IMG/VR virus record: IMGVR_UViG_3300028198_000257
Location: 1 to 48,459 of that record
DNA: 48,459 nt
DNA from: a virus
Reading direction: 5' to 3' (one strand)
Each line of letters starts with the position of its first letter. The first letter of the stretch is position 1. Below the pieces are notes generated by a model that worked only from the letters and a program-made list of their open reading frames with translations, was not told where the DNA came from and ran no database searches. The position numbers and the translations under genes were made by a program. This document shows positions 38,693-46,543 of this stretch, in pieces.

Positions 38693-39627
38693 ATAACCCT
38701 TGTACGGATATCACATATCCGCAATATCCTTTGTATACGATATCCAAGGGTCGGGCGGATAGTATGATTACTTCTAAGAGTTTATCTCGGATGAAGATTC
38801 ACCACTATATTGCTATTGAACCACAAGACGAAGAGCCTTATGAAAAAGCCCTTGATAAATTTAATCTTAGGCCGTATGCTACGCTTTTGCTTTTACCTTT
38901 TAGTAATCACGGTGATGGTCCAGGACGGGCGAGAAACTGGTGTTGGGACCACGCAAAAGATATACTCGGAGCCGAATGGCATTGGGTTATGGATGACAAC
39001 ATCGCAGACTTCTACCGACTACACAAGAACTTTAGATATCGAGTAGAGAATGGTGCCTTGTTCAGGTCGTGCGAAGATTTCTGCGACAGATACGAGAACA
39101 TCCAGATGGCTGGTCTACAATATCGTTTCTTTATTGCACCTAATCAGAAGTATCCTCCGTATGTGACTAACACTCGAATATACTCTTGTAATCTTATTAA
39201 GAATTCAGGAGAACATCGATGGAGAGGTCGCTATAACGAAGATACAGACTTATCGCTACGGATACTGAAAGATGGTGACTGCACAGTTCAATTCAACCAC
39301 TTCCTTCAAGGGAAATGTGCGACACAGACAGTAAAGGGTGGTAACACAGAAGAGTTTTATCACGCCGAGGGTACCGATAACGAGCAATTTGAAGAGACTG
39401 GGTACAATACTGATGGCACAATCAAAAAGTCTCAAATGCTTGTAGATATGCACCCAGACGTATGTAGAATTGTTTGGAAGTATGGTAGATGGCATCATTT
39501 TTGTGATTACAATCCGTTCAAGAAAAACAAATTAAAATATAAAAAGGGCTTACAGCCAATCCCAAAAAGGGACAACAATTATGGTCTTGTGTTAACAAAT
39601 ACAGACAAGCAGGGAAATAGAGTTTAA
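38683..39627 (+). CDS. TET-associated-type glycosyltransferase (GT-A-like), 314 aa
   Basis: Key blocks are Y-T-I-S-K-G-R-A-D, H-Y-I-A-I-E-P-Q-D, G-P-G-R-A-R-N-W-C-W-D-H-A and W-H-W-V-M-D-D-N-I-A-D-F. The last is the metal/nucleotide-sugar motif. G-R-Y-N-E-D-T-D-L-S-L-R-I-L lies about 110 residues later, as in GT-A enzymes. The combination matches the phage TET-associated glycosyltransferase family known from comparative genomics. Probably transfers a sugar onto a modified base in phage DNA. AGGAG precedes the ATG. Neighbours at 37583 and 39627 support a modification island. Confidence 0.78.
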   Translation: MPLNNPCTDITYPQYPLYTISKGRADSMITSKSLSRMKIHHYIAIEPQDEEPYEKALDKFNLRPYATLLLLPFSNHGDGPGRARNWCWDHAKDILGAEWHWVMDDNIADFYRLHKNFRYRVENGALFRSCEDFCDRYENIQMAGLQYRFFIAPNQKYPPYVTNTRIYSCNLIKNSGEHRWRGRYNEDTDLSLRILKDGDCTVQFNHFLQGKCATQTVKGGNTEEFYHAEGTDNEQFEETGYNTDGTIKKSQMLVDMHPDVCRIVWKYGRWHHFCDYNPFKKNKLKYKKGLQPIPKRDNNYGLVLTNTDKQGNRV

Positions 39628-40259
39628 TGATGAGAGAACAAAAAGGGATTTTCATTCCAGAACAAGATAAATGTAAGTTTTGGGGAGAGAATTTTGAGAT
39701 AAGGGAATATAATAAGATTAAACCAACAGGTTATCGGGCACTTGACATAGGTGCTCACGTTGGTATATGGACACGTAGACTAGCAGTAAATTTTTGTAGG
39801 GTAATTGCCTTTGAGCCGTTAAGTAAACATATTGAATGTCATATAAAGAATTGTGAAGGATTAGAACATATAGAATTACACCAAGTTGCTTTAAGTAATC
39901 AGGAAGAGAAAAATTATATGGTAACGAAAGATAATAATTCAGGTATGTCCACCCTACTTGATAAGACTTTCAATAAGCCTTTGCCCAAAGAGTTGGTGGA
40001 GACTCGCACTCTGGACAGTTACAATCTCCCTAAGATTGATTTCATTAAGATGGATGTAGAGGGGTGGGAAGAACAAGTCCTGGAAGGTGCAACGGAAACT
40101 ATCCTAAAATATAGACCTCGGATGTACATAGAAATTTGGCCAGACAAATATCAGAAAATATATGATATTTTACGAGATGATTTTAGGTACACTCTTCAGA
40201 GAGTCGGAAAGGCGAATTATATTTGTGAGCCAGGCACCAGAGAATCGCTCAAAATATAA
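39627..40259 (+). CDS. FkbM-family methyltransferase, 210 aa
   Basis: SAM-dependent methyltransferase. Motif I is A-L-D-I-G-A-H-V-G-I-W-T, F-E-P-L follows, and the FkbM signature is F-I-K-M-D-V-E-G-W-E. FkbM enzymes usually O-methylate sugars or other small groups. Placed directly behind the glycosyltransferase (one-base overlap), it could methylate the DNA-linked sugar; that is inference. Two start ATGs at 39627 and 39630. Confidence 0.88.
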   Translation: MMREQKGIFIPEQDKCKFWGENFEIREYNKIKPTGYRALDIGAHVGIWTRRLAVNFCRVIAFEPLSKHIECHIKNCEGLEHIELHQVALSNQEEKNYMVTKDNNSGMSTLLDKTFNKPLPKELVETRTLDSYNLPKIDFIKMDVEGWEEQVLEGATETILKYRPRMYIEIWPDKYQKIYDILRDDFRYTLQRVGKANYICEPGTRESLKI

Positions 40260-40262
40260 ATA
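40255..40262 (+). promoter_or_regulatory. T4-type late promoter upstream of nrdA
   Basis: Exact TATAAATA overlapping the FkbM stop, 11 bases before an early sigma70 promoter, so nrdA may be transcribed in both phases. Confidence 0.55.
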
Positions 40263-40272
40263 GTTATTCCTC

Positions 40273-40301
40273 TTGACAGAAAACAAGAAACATAGTATAA
40301 T
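40273..40301 (+). promoter_or_regulatory. Consensus sigma70 promoter for nrdAB
   Basis: Perfect TTGACA (40273-40278), 17-bp spacer, perfect TATAAT (40296-40301). The transcript has a leader of about 84 bases before nrdA. Confidence 0.9.
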
Positions 40302-40350
40302 ACATAAAAAGTCGCATATAGATATAATATGGGATATAATTAATTACTTA

Positions 40351-40374
40351 GGCACAGTACCCTTGTGCCGATTT
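40351..40374 (+). promoter_or_regulatory. Hairpin in the nrdA leader, attenuator-like
   Basis: GGCACA (40351-40356) and TGTGCC (40364-40369) form a 6-base stem with a 7-base loop, followed by GATTTT and then by the GGAG site of nrdA. It could act as a weak attenuator or an mRNA control element. Confidence 0.4.
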
Positions 40375-40391
40375 TGAATTATGGAGTTGAA

Positions 40392-42737
40392 ATGGTTGAA
40401 ACGAAAGAAAATCTAGTACGCAAAAGAGATGGGTCTTTGCAGTCGCTAGATTACGACAAAATACACACTATGCTGGAGTGGTGTAGTAATGGATTAAATG
40501 TATCCATTTCAGAAACAGCAATTAACGCCCATATCAAAATAGTTAACAAAATATCATCGGCTGATATTCAGCAAACGCTCATCAAAAGTGCCGCAGAGAA
40601 GATTTCCCCATCGGAACCTGACTACGATGTTTTTGCTGGTCGTTTATTGATAACCGATATGCGAAAGCAGGTCTATAAAGACATTAAACCTACCTCATTT
40701 TTGGCCTATATACAGAATCACGTAGCAAACAAATTATATTCCGCAGATATATTATCCAAATATACAGAAGCAGAGATTTCAAACCTAGGAACTTTCCTCG
40801 ATTATACGAATGATATGAATCGTGGCTATGCGTCCGTGGTGCAATTGTCCTCAAAATATTTGATTAGAGATTCAAAGAATAAAGACTTACTTCTGGAGAT
40901 GCCTCAGGAAACATTTATGATTATTCCTATGGTTATCTTTGCAGACGAAGTTAAAAACAGACAAGCATTGATTATTGATTTTTATACAGCATTAAAGAAT
41001 GATGAGATTTCCCTCCCTACACCTATCATTTCTGGTGTGCGTACACAACTGAAAATGTTCAGTTCTTGTTGTAAGATTAAGATGGGCGATAGTGCCGAAT
41101 CTATTCTCGCGGCCGAGTATGCAACATCACTAATGACAAGTCAGAGGGCTGGTATTGGTATCGATATGGGAATGGTTCGTGGCATTTTGGCACCTGTTAA
41201 ACAAGGTACCGTTAAGCATACTGGTGCATTACCCATTCTTAAAGCAATTGAATCAGTATCAAAACAGTTCACACAGAATTCCTTGAGGACTGGTGCTACT
41301 GTAGTTAACTATCCGATTTTTAATTGGGAGATTATGGATGTTCTTGAATATAAGAACAACCAAGGTTCCAATACAACACGAGCGAGGTTCATTGACTATT
41401 CAGTCGGTGTTCCAAACATCTTCATCGATAGAGTGATGAAGAAAGAGGATTTTACTTTATTTTCCTCTGAAGATGTACCTGAATTGTTCGAGCATTATGG
41501 AGACAGTAAAAAGTTTGAAGAAGCGTACCTCAGATATGAGACTAAACGTAATATTAGGAAAAGAACCGTCCCAGCAGTAGAACTTTTCAATAAACTTGTT
41601 AAAGAGCGAGTTGGAACTGGTCGTATCTATATCCATTTTGTTGATAATGTCAACAAGCAGGGTATGTTCGTGGAACCAGTGACACAGACCAATCTATGTT
41701 CAGAAATCTTTCTGCCAACTAAACCAATGATGTTTGAGGGTCTGAAACGTACCAGGAAAGAAAACATACACGATTACGACCCAGACAATGGGATGATATC
41801 TCTATGTATCCTTGGTTGCGTGAATTTTGGAAAACTAGCAAATATCACACGACTGGATGCTCTTACGAGTTTGATGGTCCGCTTTCTGGACAATCTAATA
41901 GACATACAAGAATATCCATTAGATGCGGCCGAATACCCTACAAGAGCATATCGATTCTTGGGTATTGGTATTTCAGACTTTGCCCATTTTCTAGCAAAGA
42001 ATGAAGCACGTTTAGGAACTGTAAAGGCAAATGAACTAGCACATAAGTGGGCAGAAAGATTCCAATATGGACTAATCAAAGCCTCGATGAAGTTAGCAAA
42101 AGAACGTGGTCCTTGCGAAGCATTTCATCAAAGTAAGTATTCGGAAGGTAAATTGCCTATCGATACATATAATAAGAATGTTGACCAACTCATTGATAAT
42201 AAATTGTTATGTGACTGGGAACACCTACGAAAAGAAATTAAGAAGTATGGAATGCGTAACACTACGTTATCAGCAATTCCACCAACCGCGAGTAGTAGTC
42301 TAGTATCTAATTCAACCCAAGGTATCGACCCGATTCAATCGGTCACCGATACATTTGAATCTGCGGTATATACCGTAAGGAGTCTAGTACCTGATTATGA
42401 TAAAGAAAATTACTATATGAAAGCGTGGGAGATGCCAGATAATTCATCTTCCGAGTATATTAAATTGATGGCAATTCTCCAGAAGTTTATCGACCAAGGG
42501 ATGAGTGTCAATCAGTGGTATGATTTAACAAAGATAGAAGGAAAAATACTGGATGCAAATAGAGTCAAGCGGGATATCTTAACCGCTTATAAATATGGAC
42601 TAAAGAGTTTGTATTATATCCGTTCTAAGGATAGAGAGAACACAAGCGAGATGGTACACAGAGCAATTACAGACGAACAAGAGGACATCCCGATAGACGG
42701 TGATGAAGCCTGTGAAGGCGGTGCTTGTGCGATATAA
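40392..42737 (+). CDS. nrdA: Ribonucleotide reductase class Ia, alpha subunit NrdA
   Basis: Reduces ribonucleoside diphosphates to deoxy forms for phage DNA. An N-terminal ATP-cone begins V-R-K-R-D-G-S. The catalytic N-L-C-S-E motif, the S-S-C-C cysteine in the first half and C-I-L-G after it are present, as are the radical-path tyrosines in S-L-Y-Y-I-R and the C-terminal shuttle pair C-E-G-G-A-C. At 781 residues it is full length. The ATG at 40392 has GGAG 5 bases upstream; the in-frame GTG at 40365 lies in the leader hairpin. NrdB follows after 12 bases. Confidence 0.97.
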   Translation: MVETKENLVRKRDGSLQSLDYDKIHTMLEWCSNGLNVSISETAINAHIKIVNKISSADIQQTLIKSAAEKISPSEPDYDVFAGRLLITDMRKQVYKDIKPTSFLAYIQNHVANKLYSADILSKYTEAEISNLGTFLDYTNDMNRGYASVVQLSSKYLIRDSKNKDLLLEMPQETFMIIPMVIFADEVKNRQALIIDFYTALKNDEISLPTPIISGVRTQLKMFSSCCKIKMGDSAESILAAEYATSLMTSQRAGIGIDMGMVRGILAPVKQGTVKHTGALPILKAIESVSKQFTQNSLRTGATVVNYPIFNWEIMDVLEYKNNQGSNTTRARFIDYSVGVPNIFIDRVMKKEDFTLFSSEDVPELFEHYGDSKKFEEAYLRYETKRNIRKRTVPAVELFNKLVKERVGTGRIYIHFVDNVNKQGMFVEPVTQTNLCSEIFLPTKPMMFEGLKRTRKENIHDYDPDNGMISLCILGCVNFGKLANITRLDALTSLMVRFLDNLIDIQEYPLDAAEYPTRAYRFLGIGISDFAHFLAKNEARLGTVKANELAHKWAERFQYGLIKASMKLAKERGPCEAFHQSKYSEGKLPIDTYNKNVDQLIDNKLLCDWEHLRKEIKKYGMRNTTLSAIPPTASSSLVSNSTQGIDPIQSVTDTFESAVYTVRSLVPDYDKENYYMKAWEMPDNSSSEYIKLMAILQKFIDQGMSVNQWYDLTKIEGKILDANRVKRDILTAYKYGLKSLYYIRSKDRENTSEMVHRAITDEQEDIPIDGDEACEGGACAI

Positions 42738-42749
42738 CGGAGAACATAT

Positions 42750-43913
42750 ATGAGTAAAATATTTTCATTAGGCGATACAGTCAACTCAAAGAAAACGAGA
42801 TTGTTTCTTGGTCCAAATTCAGACCATAGGAATATACAAACGTATCACGACCCAAAATACAAATGGATTTTAGACTTTGCAGAAGAACTAAGAGCCATAG
42901 GCAACTGGAGTAAAAATGAAATTGACCTGTCCAAAGAGAAAACGAACTACGATGGACTCGATGAAGCAGGTCGACATATCTACGAAGCAGGGTTAAAATT
43001 TGCAATAACACTAGACTCTTGTGCTGGCAGAGGAATGTTACAGTTATTCAATAACGGTGGTATCTCTAATAATCCTGAATGGGAATTGTATATCACGAAT
43101 CACCAGAATAATGAGTTGCTCCATTCTGAATCATACACAGAAATGGTCCGTGCTATCTATAATGATGTAGATGATTTCATCGAATCAATCACAAAAGACG
43201 AGCATATCCAAGCACGAGCCACTACGATATTAAAGGCATTTGATTATTCCAATGATGTCTTTGAGAAGAATGAGGCAAATAACACAGCCAAGGCACACGG
43301 AAAGAAGATATTATTTCCAGAAATAGACGATAAGGCGTTAAAGATTGCTATATACAGAGCGGCCCTTGTTGTCAATATGTTTGAGGGAATCAGATTTTTC
43401 GCTACATTTGTGGCCAACTGGTCATTCTCTGAACAACCTGTTAAATTAATGCAGGGTAGTTCCAACATATTTAAACTGATTGCACGAGATGAAATGATTC
43501 ACCTCGATGTATTCCAAAAAGTTATCAATATGTTGCAGAGTGATAAATCAGAGGGCTTTAAAGAGATAGCAAAGGAACAAGAAGAAGATACCTATAAGAT
43601 GTTTGCAGAAGCATATGAGGAAGAGAAGGTATGGATTGAATATCTCTTCTCTAAGGGTTCGCCACTTATTGGTATGAATGCACAAATATTACAGCAATAT
43701 ATGGACTACATTTTCGCAGTTCGTATGAAGAATATAGGATTAAATCCAAAGAAAATTGGACTGTCTGGTGACACTTATAATCCTGTACCGTGGGTAGATA
43801 ACTACCTCGACTCAAGCAATGTTAAATCGGCACCTCAAGAAATCGAGTCTGTCAATTATATTGCGGCCATTGATAACAGTAAAGATACTGATTTTACAAT
43901 GGATGAATTATAA
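42750..43913 (+). CDS. nrdB: Ribonucleotide reductase class Ia, beta subunit NrdB
   Basis: Diiron-tyrosyl radical subunit partnering NrdA. Metal ligands and radical site are visible: L-D-S-C-A-G-R (first Asp), N-N-E-L-L-H-S-E-S-Y (Glu, His and the radical Tyr), M-F-E-G-I-R-F-F (Glu) and I-A-R-D-E-M-I-H-L (Glu, His). The acidic C-terminus D-F-T-M-D-E-L is the tail that docks on NrdA. 387 residues. CGGAGA precedes the ATG. Confidence 0.97.
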   Translation: MSKIFSLGDTVNSKKTRLFLGPNSDHRNIQTYHDPKYKWILDFAEELRAIGNWSKNEIDLSKEKTNYDGLDEAGRHIYEAGLKFAITLDSCAGRGMLQLFNNGGISNNPEWELYITNHQNNELLHSESYTEMVRAIYNDVDDFIESITKDEHIQARATTILKAFDYSNDVFEKNEANNTAKAHGKKILFPEIDDKALKIAIYRAALVVNMFEGIRFFATFVANWSFSEQPVKLMQGSSNIFKLIARDEMIHLDVFQKVINMLQSDKSEGFKEIAKEQEEDTYKMFAEAYEEEKVWIEYLFSKGSPLIGMNAQILQQYMDYIFAVRMKNIGLNPKKIGLSGDTYNPVPWVDNYLDSSNVKSAPQEIESVNYIAAIDNSKDTDFTMDEL

Positions 43914-43930
43914 AATGAAAGGGTATTTGA

Positions 43931-44086
43931 ATGAAATCGATAGCAGTAACAATAGTTGTACTTAGCGTATGTTCCGCTTGTGCTTTTATTACGACCGCAA
44001 CGGGTTCACTAGTTGGTAATATTGGAGCAGATATAGTCAAGGAAAAAGGATTATTCAGCGACAAAGATGCTAAAGCGAAAGAATAA
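43931..44086 (+). CDS. Small putative lipoprotein, 51 aa
   Basis: AAAGGG lies upstream of the ATG. A signal-type N-terminus ends in L-S-V-C-S-A-C, giving a lipobox Cys. The rest is short with a Gly-rich segment and charged end. I recall very similar small lipoproteins in marine T4-like phages. The TAA overlaps the next ATG by one base. Confidence 0.65.
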   Translation: MKSIAVTIVVLSVCSACAFITTATGSLVGNIGADIVKEKGLFSDKDAKAKE

Positions 44087-44355
44087 TGAAAGAGGACAAA
44101 CATAAGGGCGTTATAAAAACTCTGGATGATGATACCACGATAATATCCATTACTGATATCATTGAGCAAAAAGTCCGTAAGGAAGCACAGTTAAGAGATT
44201 TTGAGGCCCAACTCGTAGAACTCTTGAATAAGAAGTTCTTCCTGGAAAAGGAAATCCAGATACACGAGTTTATCATTTCGGCAGTTCGAGATGAGATAAC
44301 ACCGCAAGCCTTTATTCAAGGGCTAATTAAGGCGGAATTAAAAGTTGAGAAATGA
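44086..44355 (+). CDS. Small helical protein, 89 aa
   Basis: Mostly predicted alpha-helix with coiled-coil character (E-A-Q-L-R-D-F-E-A-Q-L-V-E-L-L). No hydrophobic segment or catalytic motif. Function unknown. Confidence 0.65.
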   Translation: MKEDKHKGVIKTLDDDTTIISITDIIEQKVRKEAQLRDFEAQLVELLNKKFFLEKEIQIHEFIISAVRDEITPQAFIQGLIKAELKVEK

Positions 44356-44368
44356 TTTGGAGATTGAG

Positions 44369-44530
44369 ATGAGAGTACCATTCTTGAAGAAAAAAGAAGA
44401 TTATAAAAAGAAGTATGAATATGAGAAAGCAAGGGCAGATGCCGCGGAGAAAGAACTAATCTCCCTCGCTTCAGAATTGCAAGATAAACTGAACGAATTC
44501 AGCATTTTTAGACGAAAAAGAGTTGATTAG
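44369..44530 (+). CDS. Small coiled-coil protein, 53 aa
   Basis: GGAG lies about 7 bases before the ATG at 44369; an in-frame TTG at 44345 is inside the upstream gene. Lys-rich start, then a heptad helix, then a basic end. Function unknown. Confidence 0.6.
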   Translation: MRVPFLKKKEDYKKKYEYEKARADAAEKELISLASELQDKLNEFSIFRRKRVD

Positions 44531-44531
44531 T

Positions 44532-44547
44532 GTTGTAAAAATACAAC
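44532..44547. promoter_or_regulatory. Perfect inverted repeat upstream of an early promoter
   Basis: GTTGTA-AAAA-TACAAC, a perfect 6-base dyad with 4-base centre about 28 bases before the -35 box at 44567. The near-copy at 34121 has the same position relative to its promoter, so this may be a shared regulator site. Confidence 0.6.
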
Positions 44548-44566
44548 AAAAATAAGTCGAAAAAGG

Positions 44567-44595
44567 TTGACAAAAGGGGTGAGATACAGTATAAT
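44567..44595 (+). promoter_or_regulatory. Consensus sigma70 promoter for the glycine-zipper lipoprotein
   Basis: Perfect TTGACA (44567-44572), 17-bp spacer, perfect TATAAT (44590-44595), with the TACAGTATAAT ending shared with 34157 and 45492. Confidence 0.9.
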
Positions 44596-44629
44596 ATGTA
44601 TTGAATGGTTAAAAAATGAAGGAGATATT

Positions 44630-45211
44630 ATGAAAAAATATTTATTGTCTATGGGTATAGCGGTCGCTGTACTTTTCCCATTAACTGCTTGTGCAGGTGT
44701 AGTGGTTCAGCAACATACCACCAGTCATACCACCAGTCATACTACGCACAATAAAGCGATATCAGGTAACACCGCACACTATGTGGATTACGCCACAATC
44801 GTTTTTGTTGAGGCAGTATATAGAGAGTCTACCACGAAGAGACTCACAGATTGCCACGACCACACCAGTTCAGTTACGCACAAGGGTGATGGAAACCTCT
44901 TAAATGAGGCACTCGGAGGCATCATAGGTGGAGTTATCGGTAACCAGATAGGAAAAGGCTCAGGCAAGACTGCGGCCACTATCGCTGGTGTTATCATTGG
45001 TGGAACGATAGCAAACTCTAATGAAGGCACCCACACCACACAAGTTACTCAAACCATCTGTAATGGTGCAACCTACGACACTGTTAGGCACGGCATTTCT
45101 CACTATAACGTCACATATGAATATGGTGGAAAGCAGTTTACTATACGTGAATTAAATCGCCCGAACGGCACATCAAAGCGTATGACAATACAAATCACCC
45201 CTTACAGATAA
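44630..45211 (+). CDS. Glycine-zipper outer-membrane lipoprotein (17 kDa antigen/SlyB-like), 193 aa
   Basis: The signal peptide ends in the lipobox L-T-A-C-A. A His/Thr-rich linker with a repeated T-T-S-H follows. Then comes G-G-I-I-G-G-V-I-G-N-Q-I-G-K-G-S-G-K and I-A-G-V-I-I-G-G-T-I-A, the two-helix glycine zipper of the Rickettsia 17 kDa antigen/SlyB group. The C-terminal part is beta-rich with two Cys. AAGGAG precedes the ATG; the frame extends upstream only into the promoter. Early expression suggests an envelope-modifying role such as superinfection exclusion, which is inferred. Confidence 0.85.
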   Translation: MKKYLLSMGIAVAVLFPLTACAGVVVQQHTTSHTTSHTTHNKAISGNTAHYVDYATIVFVEAVYRESTTKRLTDCHDHTSSVTHKGDGNLLNEALGGIIGGVIGNQIGKGSGKTAATIAGVIIGGTIANSNEGTHTTQVTQTICNGATYDTVRHGISHYNVTYEYGGKQFTIRELNRPNGTSKRMTIQITPYR

Positions 45212-45270
45212 CAGAAAGGAGGGTCTCGAAGTACCTCAGTACCACTGCAACGAATTAATCGGAGGAATTG

Positions 45271-45483
45271 ATGAAGAAAGAGACTGCGAGAGCGAACAGG
45301 AAAAAGTATATCCTCAGGAATACGAAGGAAAAATTATCAGAGTTAGAAGGGGAGCGAATGACACCAAAGAAGAAAAATTTGGTAAAACGATTGAAAACGC
45401 TTATCAAATGGAATCTTAGGAAGACTCACGCACCAAAAGTAAAGAAAGGCCGTAATGCTGAAAAAAAGGTTGATTTAGACTAA
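45271..45483 (+). CDS. Small very basic protein, 70 aa
   Basis: A GGAGG site lies 5 bases before the ATG. More than a third of residues are Lys or Arg, mostly helical. Looks like a nucleic-acid- or ribosome-binding protein; no family recognised. Confidence 0.65.
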   Translation: MKKETARANRKKYILRNTKEKLSELEGERMTPKKKNLVKRLKTLIKWNLRKTHAPKVKKGRNAEKKVDLD

Positions 45484-45491
45484 AAAAAGAC

Positions 45492-45520
45492 TTGACAAAC
45501 CCTTGGACTTACAGTATAAT
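45492..45520 (+). promoter_or_regulatory. Consensus sigma70 promoter for a leaderless HD-hydrolase mRNA
   Basis: Perfect TTGACA (45492-45497), 17-bp spacer, perfect TATAAT (45515-45520), AGTAGT, then ATG at 45527, which is the expected +1. Confidence 0.9.
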
Positions 45521-45526
45521 AGTAGT

Positions 45527-46129
45527 ATGAGTGAGAAAATGACATTACAATTGATTGAAAAAGCAGAAAAGTTCGCTACAGAGGCCCACAAAGGCCAGAT
45601 GCGTAAGGGTGGCAAAGATGTACCGTATATAACCCACCCACTAGCCGTCGCCGACATTCTGAAGTCAATCAACTCACCAACAGAAATTGTTATTGGTGGG
45701 CTTCTCCACGATGTGGTAGAAGATACAGACAAGACACTCGAAGAAATCGGTGAGTTGTTTGGAAAGCAGGCTATGACTATTGTTGATTTTGTGACAGAGA
45801 AAGATACAATGTATCCTGTCAAAGGAATTCCTCGAGAGAAGAGTTGGAAATCACGAAAAGTCGAATACATATATCGAATTAAAGATGCTCCGTATCAGGC
45901 AGTTATTGTTGCCGCGGCTGACAAGTTACACAACTTGAGGGACACCTTCGCAGACTACAAGGAACACGGTGATGGTGTTTGGAAGATGTTTAATAGCCAG
46001 AAAGAAAGCCAGTGGTGGTACTATTCCACGCTAATATCAGTTTTTCATAAGCGTGAGGTACCAGAGGTTCTTCTGGATGAGATGAGAATGTTATTGTCTA
46101 AGATACACGAACGGGTCCTAGACGATTAA
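45527..46129 (+). CDS. Stand-alone HD-domain (p)ppGpp hydrolase-like protein, 200 aa
   Basis: Matches the hydrolase half of RelA/SpoT and the small alarmone hydrolases (MESH1-like). H-K-G-Q-M-R-K-G-G and Y-I-T-H-P-L (His37) are followed by L-L-H-D-V-V-E-D (His61, Asp62 metal ligands; Glu65-Asp66) and A-A-D-K-L-H-N-L-R (Asp134). No synthetase, TGS or ACT domain is attached. It would degrade the stringent-response alarmone and keep host ribosome and nucleotide synthesis active. Its own consensus promoter gives a leaderless mRNA starting at the ATG. Confidence 0.92.
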   Translation: MSEKMTLQLIEKAEKFATEAHKGQMRKGGKDVPYITHPLAVADILKSINSPTEIVIGGLLHDVVEDTDKTLEEIGELFGKQAMTIVDFVTEKDTMYPVKGIPREKSWKSRKVEYIYRIKDAPYQAVIVAAADKLHNLRDTFADYKEHGDGVWKMFNSQKESQWWYYSTLISVFHKREVPEVLLDEMRMLLSKIHERVLDD

Positions 46130-46133
46130 CTGT

Positions 46134-46141
46134 TATAAATA
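46134..46141 (+). promoter_or_regulatory. T4-type late promoter upstream of the tmRNA locus
   Basis: Exact TATAAATA just after the HD-hydrolase stop. A late transcript from here would run through the 23-residue gene and both tmRNA pieces to the hairpin at 46699-46739. Confidence 0.65.
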
Positions 46142-46181
46142 CTCAACAAGTAGTTACTTTAACAATTTTAAGGAGAACTAG

Positions 46182-46253
46182 ATGAAGCCCTGGATGATGT
46201 ATATGGGTATGTTCCTAGCAGGTTGGGGAGTAGCAGGTTTTATGTATCACTAG
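46182..46253 (+). CDS. Very small membrane peptide, 23 aa
   Basis: AAGGAG lies 6 bases before the ATG, and a late promoter is upstream. The peptide is almost wholly hydrophobic with five Met and two Gly, long enough for one membrane helix. It ends just before the tmRNA acceptor piece. Function unknown. Confidence 0.5.
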   Translation: MKPWMMYMGMFLAGWGVAGFMYH

Positions 46254-46255
46254 AA

Positions 46256-46323
46256 ACAAAAACAGCGTAAAGTTGTAAGTGGAGATATTCAAGACGAGGG
46301 TGCGACTCCCTCCATCTCCACCA
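46256..46323 (+). ncRNA. ssrA: tmRNA, acceptor piece of a circularly permuted two-piece tmRNA
   Basis: Holds the 3' half of the tRNA-like domain. T-arm stem GAGGG (46296-46300)/CCCTC (46308-46312) with 7-base loop TGCGACT, acceptor 3' strand CATCTCC (46313-46319), discriminator A, and encoded CCA (46321-46323). CATCTCC pairs with GGGGATG at 46556-46562, with the single G.U at position 3, which is the alanyl-tRNA synthetase identity pair. TATTCAA (46286-46292) pairs with TTGGATA (46575-46581) as the long P2-type helix. The second T-loop base is G, not T, a deviation. The 5' end of this piece is not visible in sequence and is set approximately. Confidence 0.85.
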
Positions 46324-46348
46324 TAAGAACACTGTAGGAGAATGTGAG

Positions 46349-46543
46349 TTGGAAATAGTTTGGCATATATTATTAACGGTATGTTTGAATGGGTATTCAA
46401 GTTGTTTGAAACAGGATGTCGAACACTTCAAAGATGAGGCAACCTGCGAAAAACAACTAAAAATGTACCGAGAAATGCCAACAGACGGTCATTGGGAATC
46501 TGTCTCTTATGACTGTAAACCACTCAATGCAGTAGAGGCATAG
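46349..46543 (+). CDS. Small exported protein lying between the two tmRNA pieces, 64 aa
   Basis: TTG start with AGGAG 7 bases upstream; no in-frame ATG near. A hydrophobic N-terminus (I-V-W-H-I-L-L-T-V-C-L) is followed by C-E-K-Q-L and a final Y-D-C-K-P-L. The protein at 47565 has the same length and plan, which supports a real gene. Its stop is 12 bases before the 5' end of the tmRNA coding piece. Function unknown. Confidence 0.55.
   Translation: MEIVWHILLTVCLNGYSSCLKQDVEHFKDEATCEKQLKMYREMPTDGHWESVSYDCKPLNAVEA

Noticed and set aside
44567-44629. N-terminal extension of the glycine-zipper lipoprotein
   Set aside because: It begins inside the -35 box; the true signal peptide starts at 44630 behind AAGGAG.
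46256-46323. Ordinary tRNA gene
   Set aside because: There is no D-arm or anticodon arm; the acceptor partner strand is 230 bases downstream and followed by a tag frame, which fits permuted tmRNA. No conventional tRNA gene was seen elsewhere.
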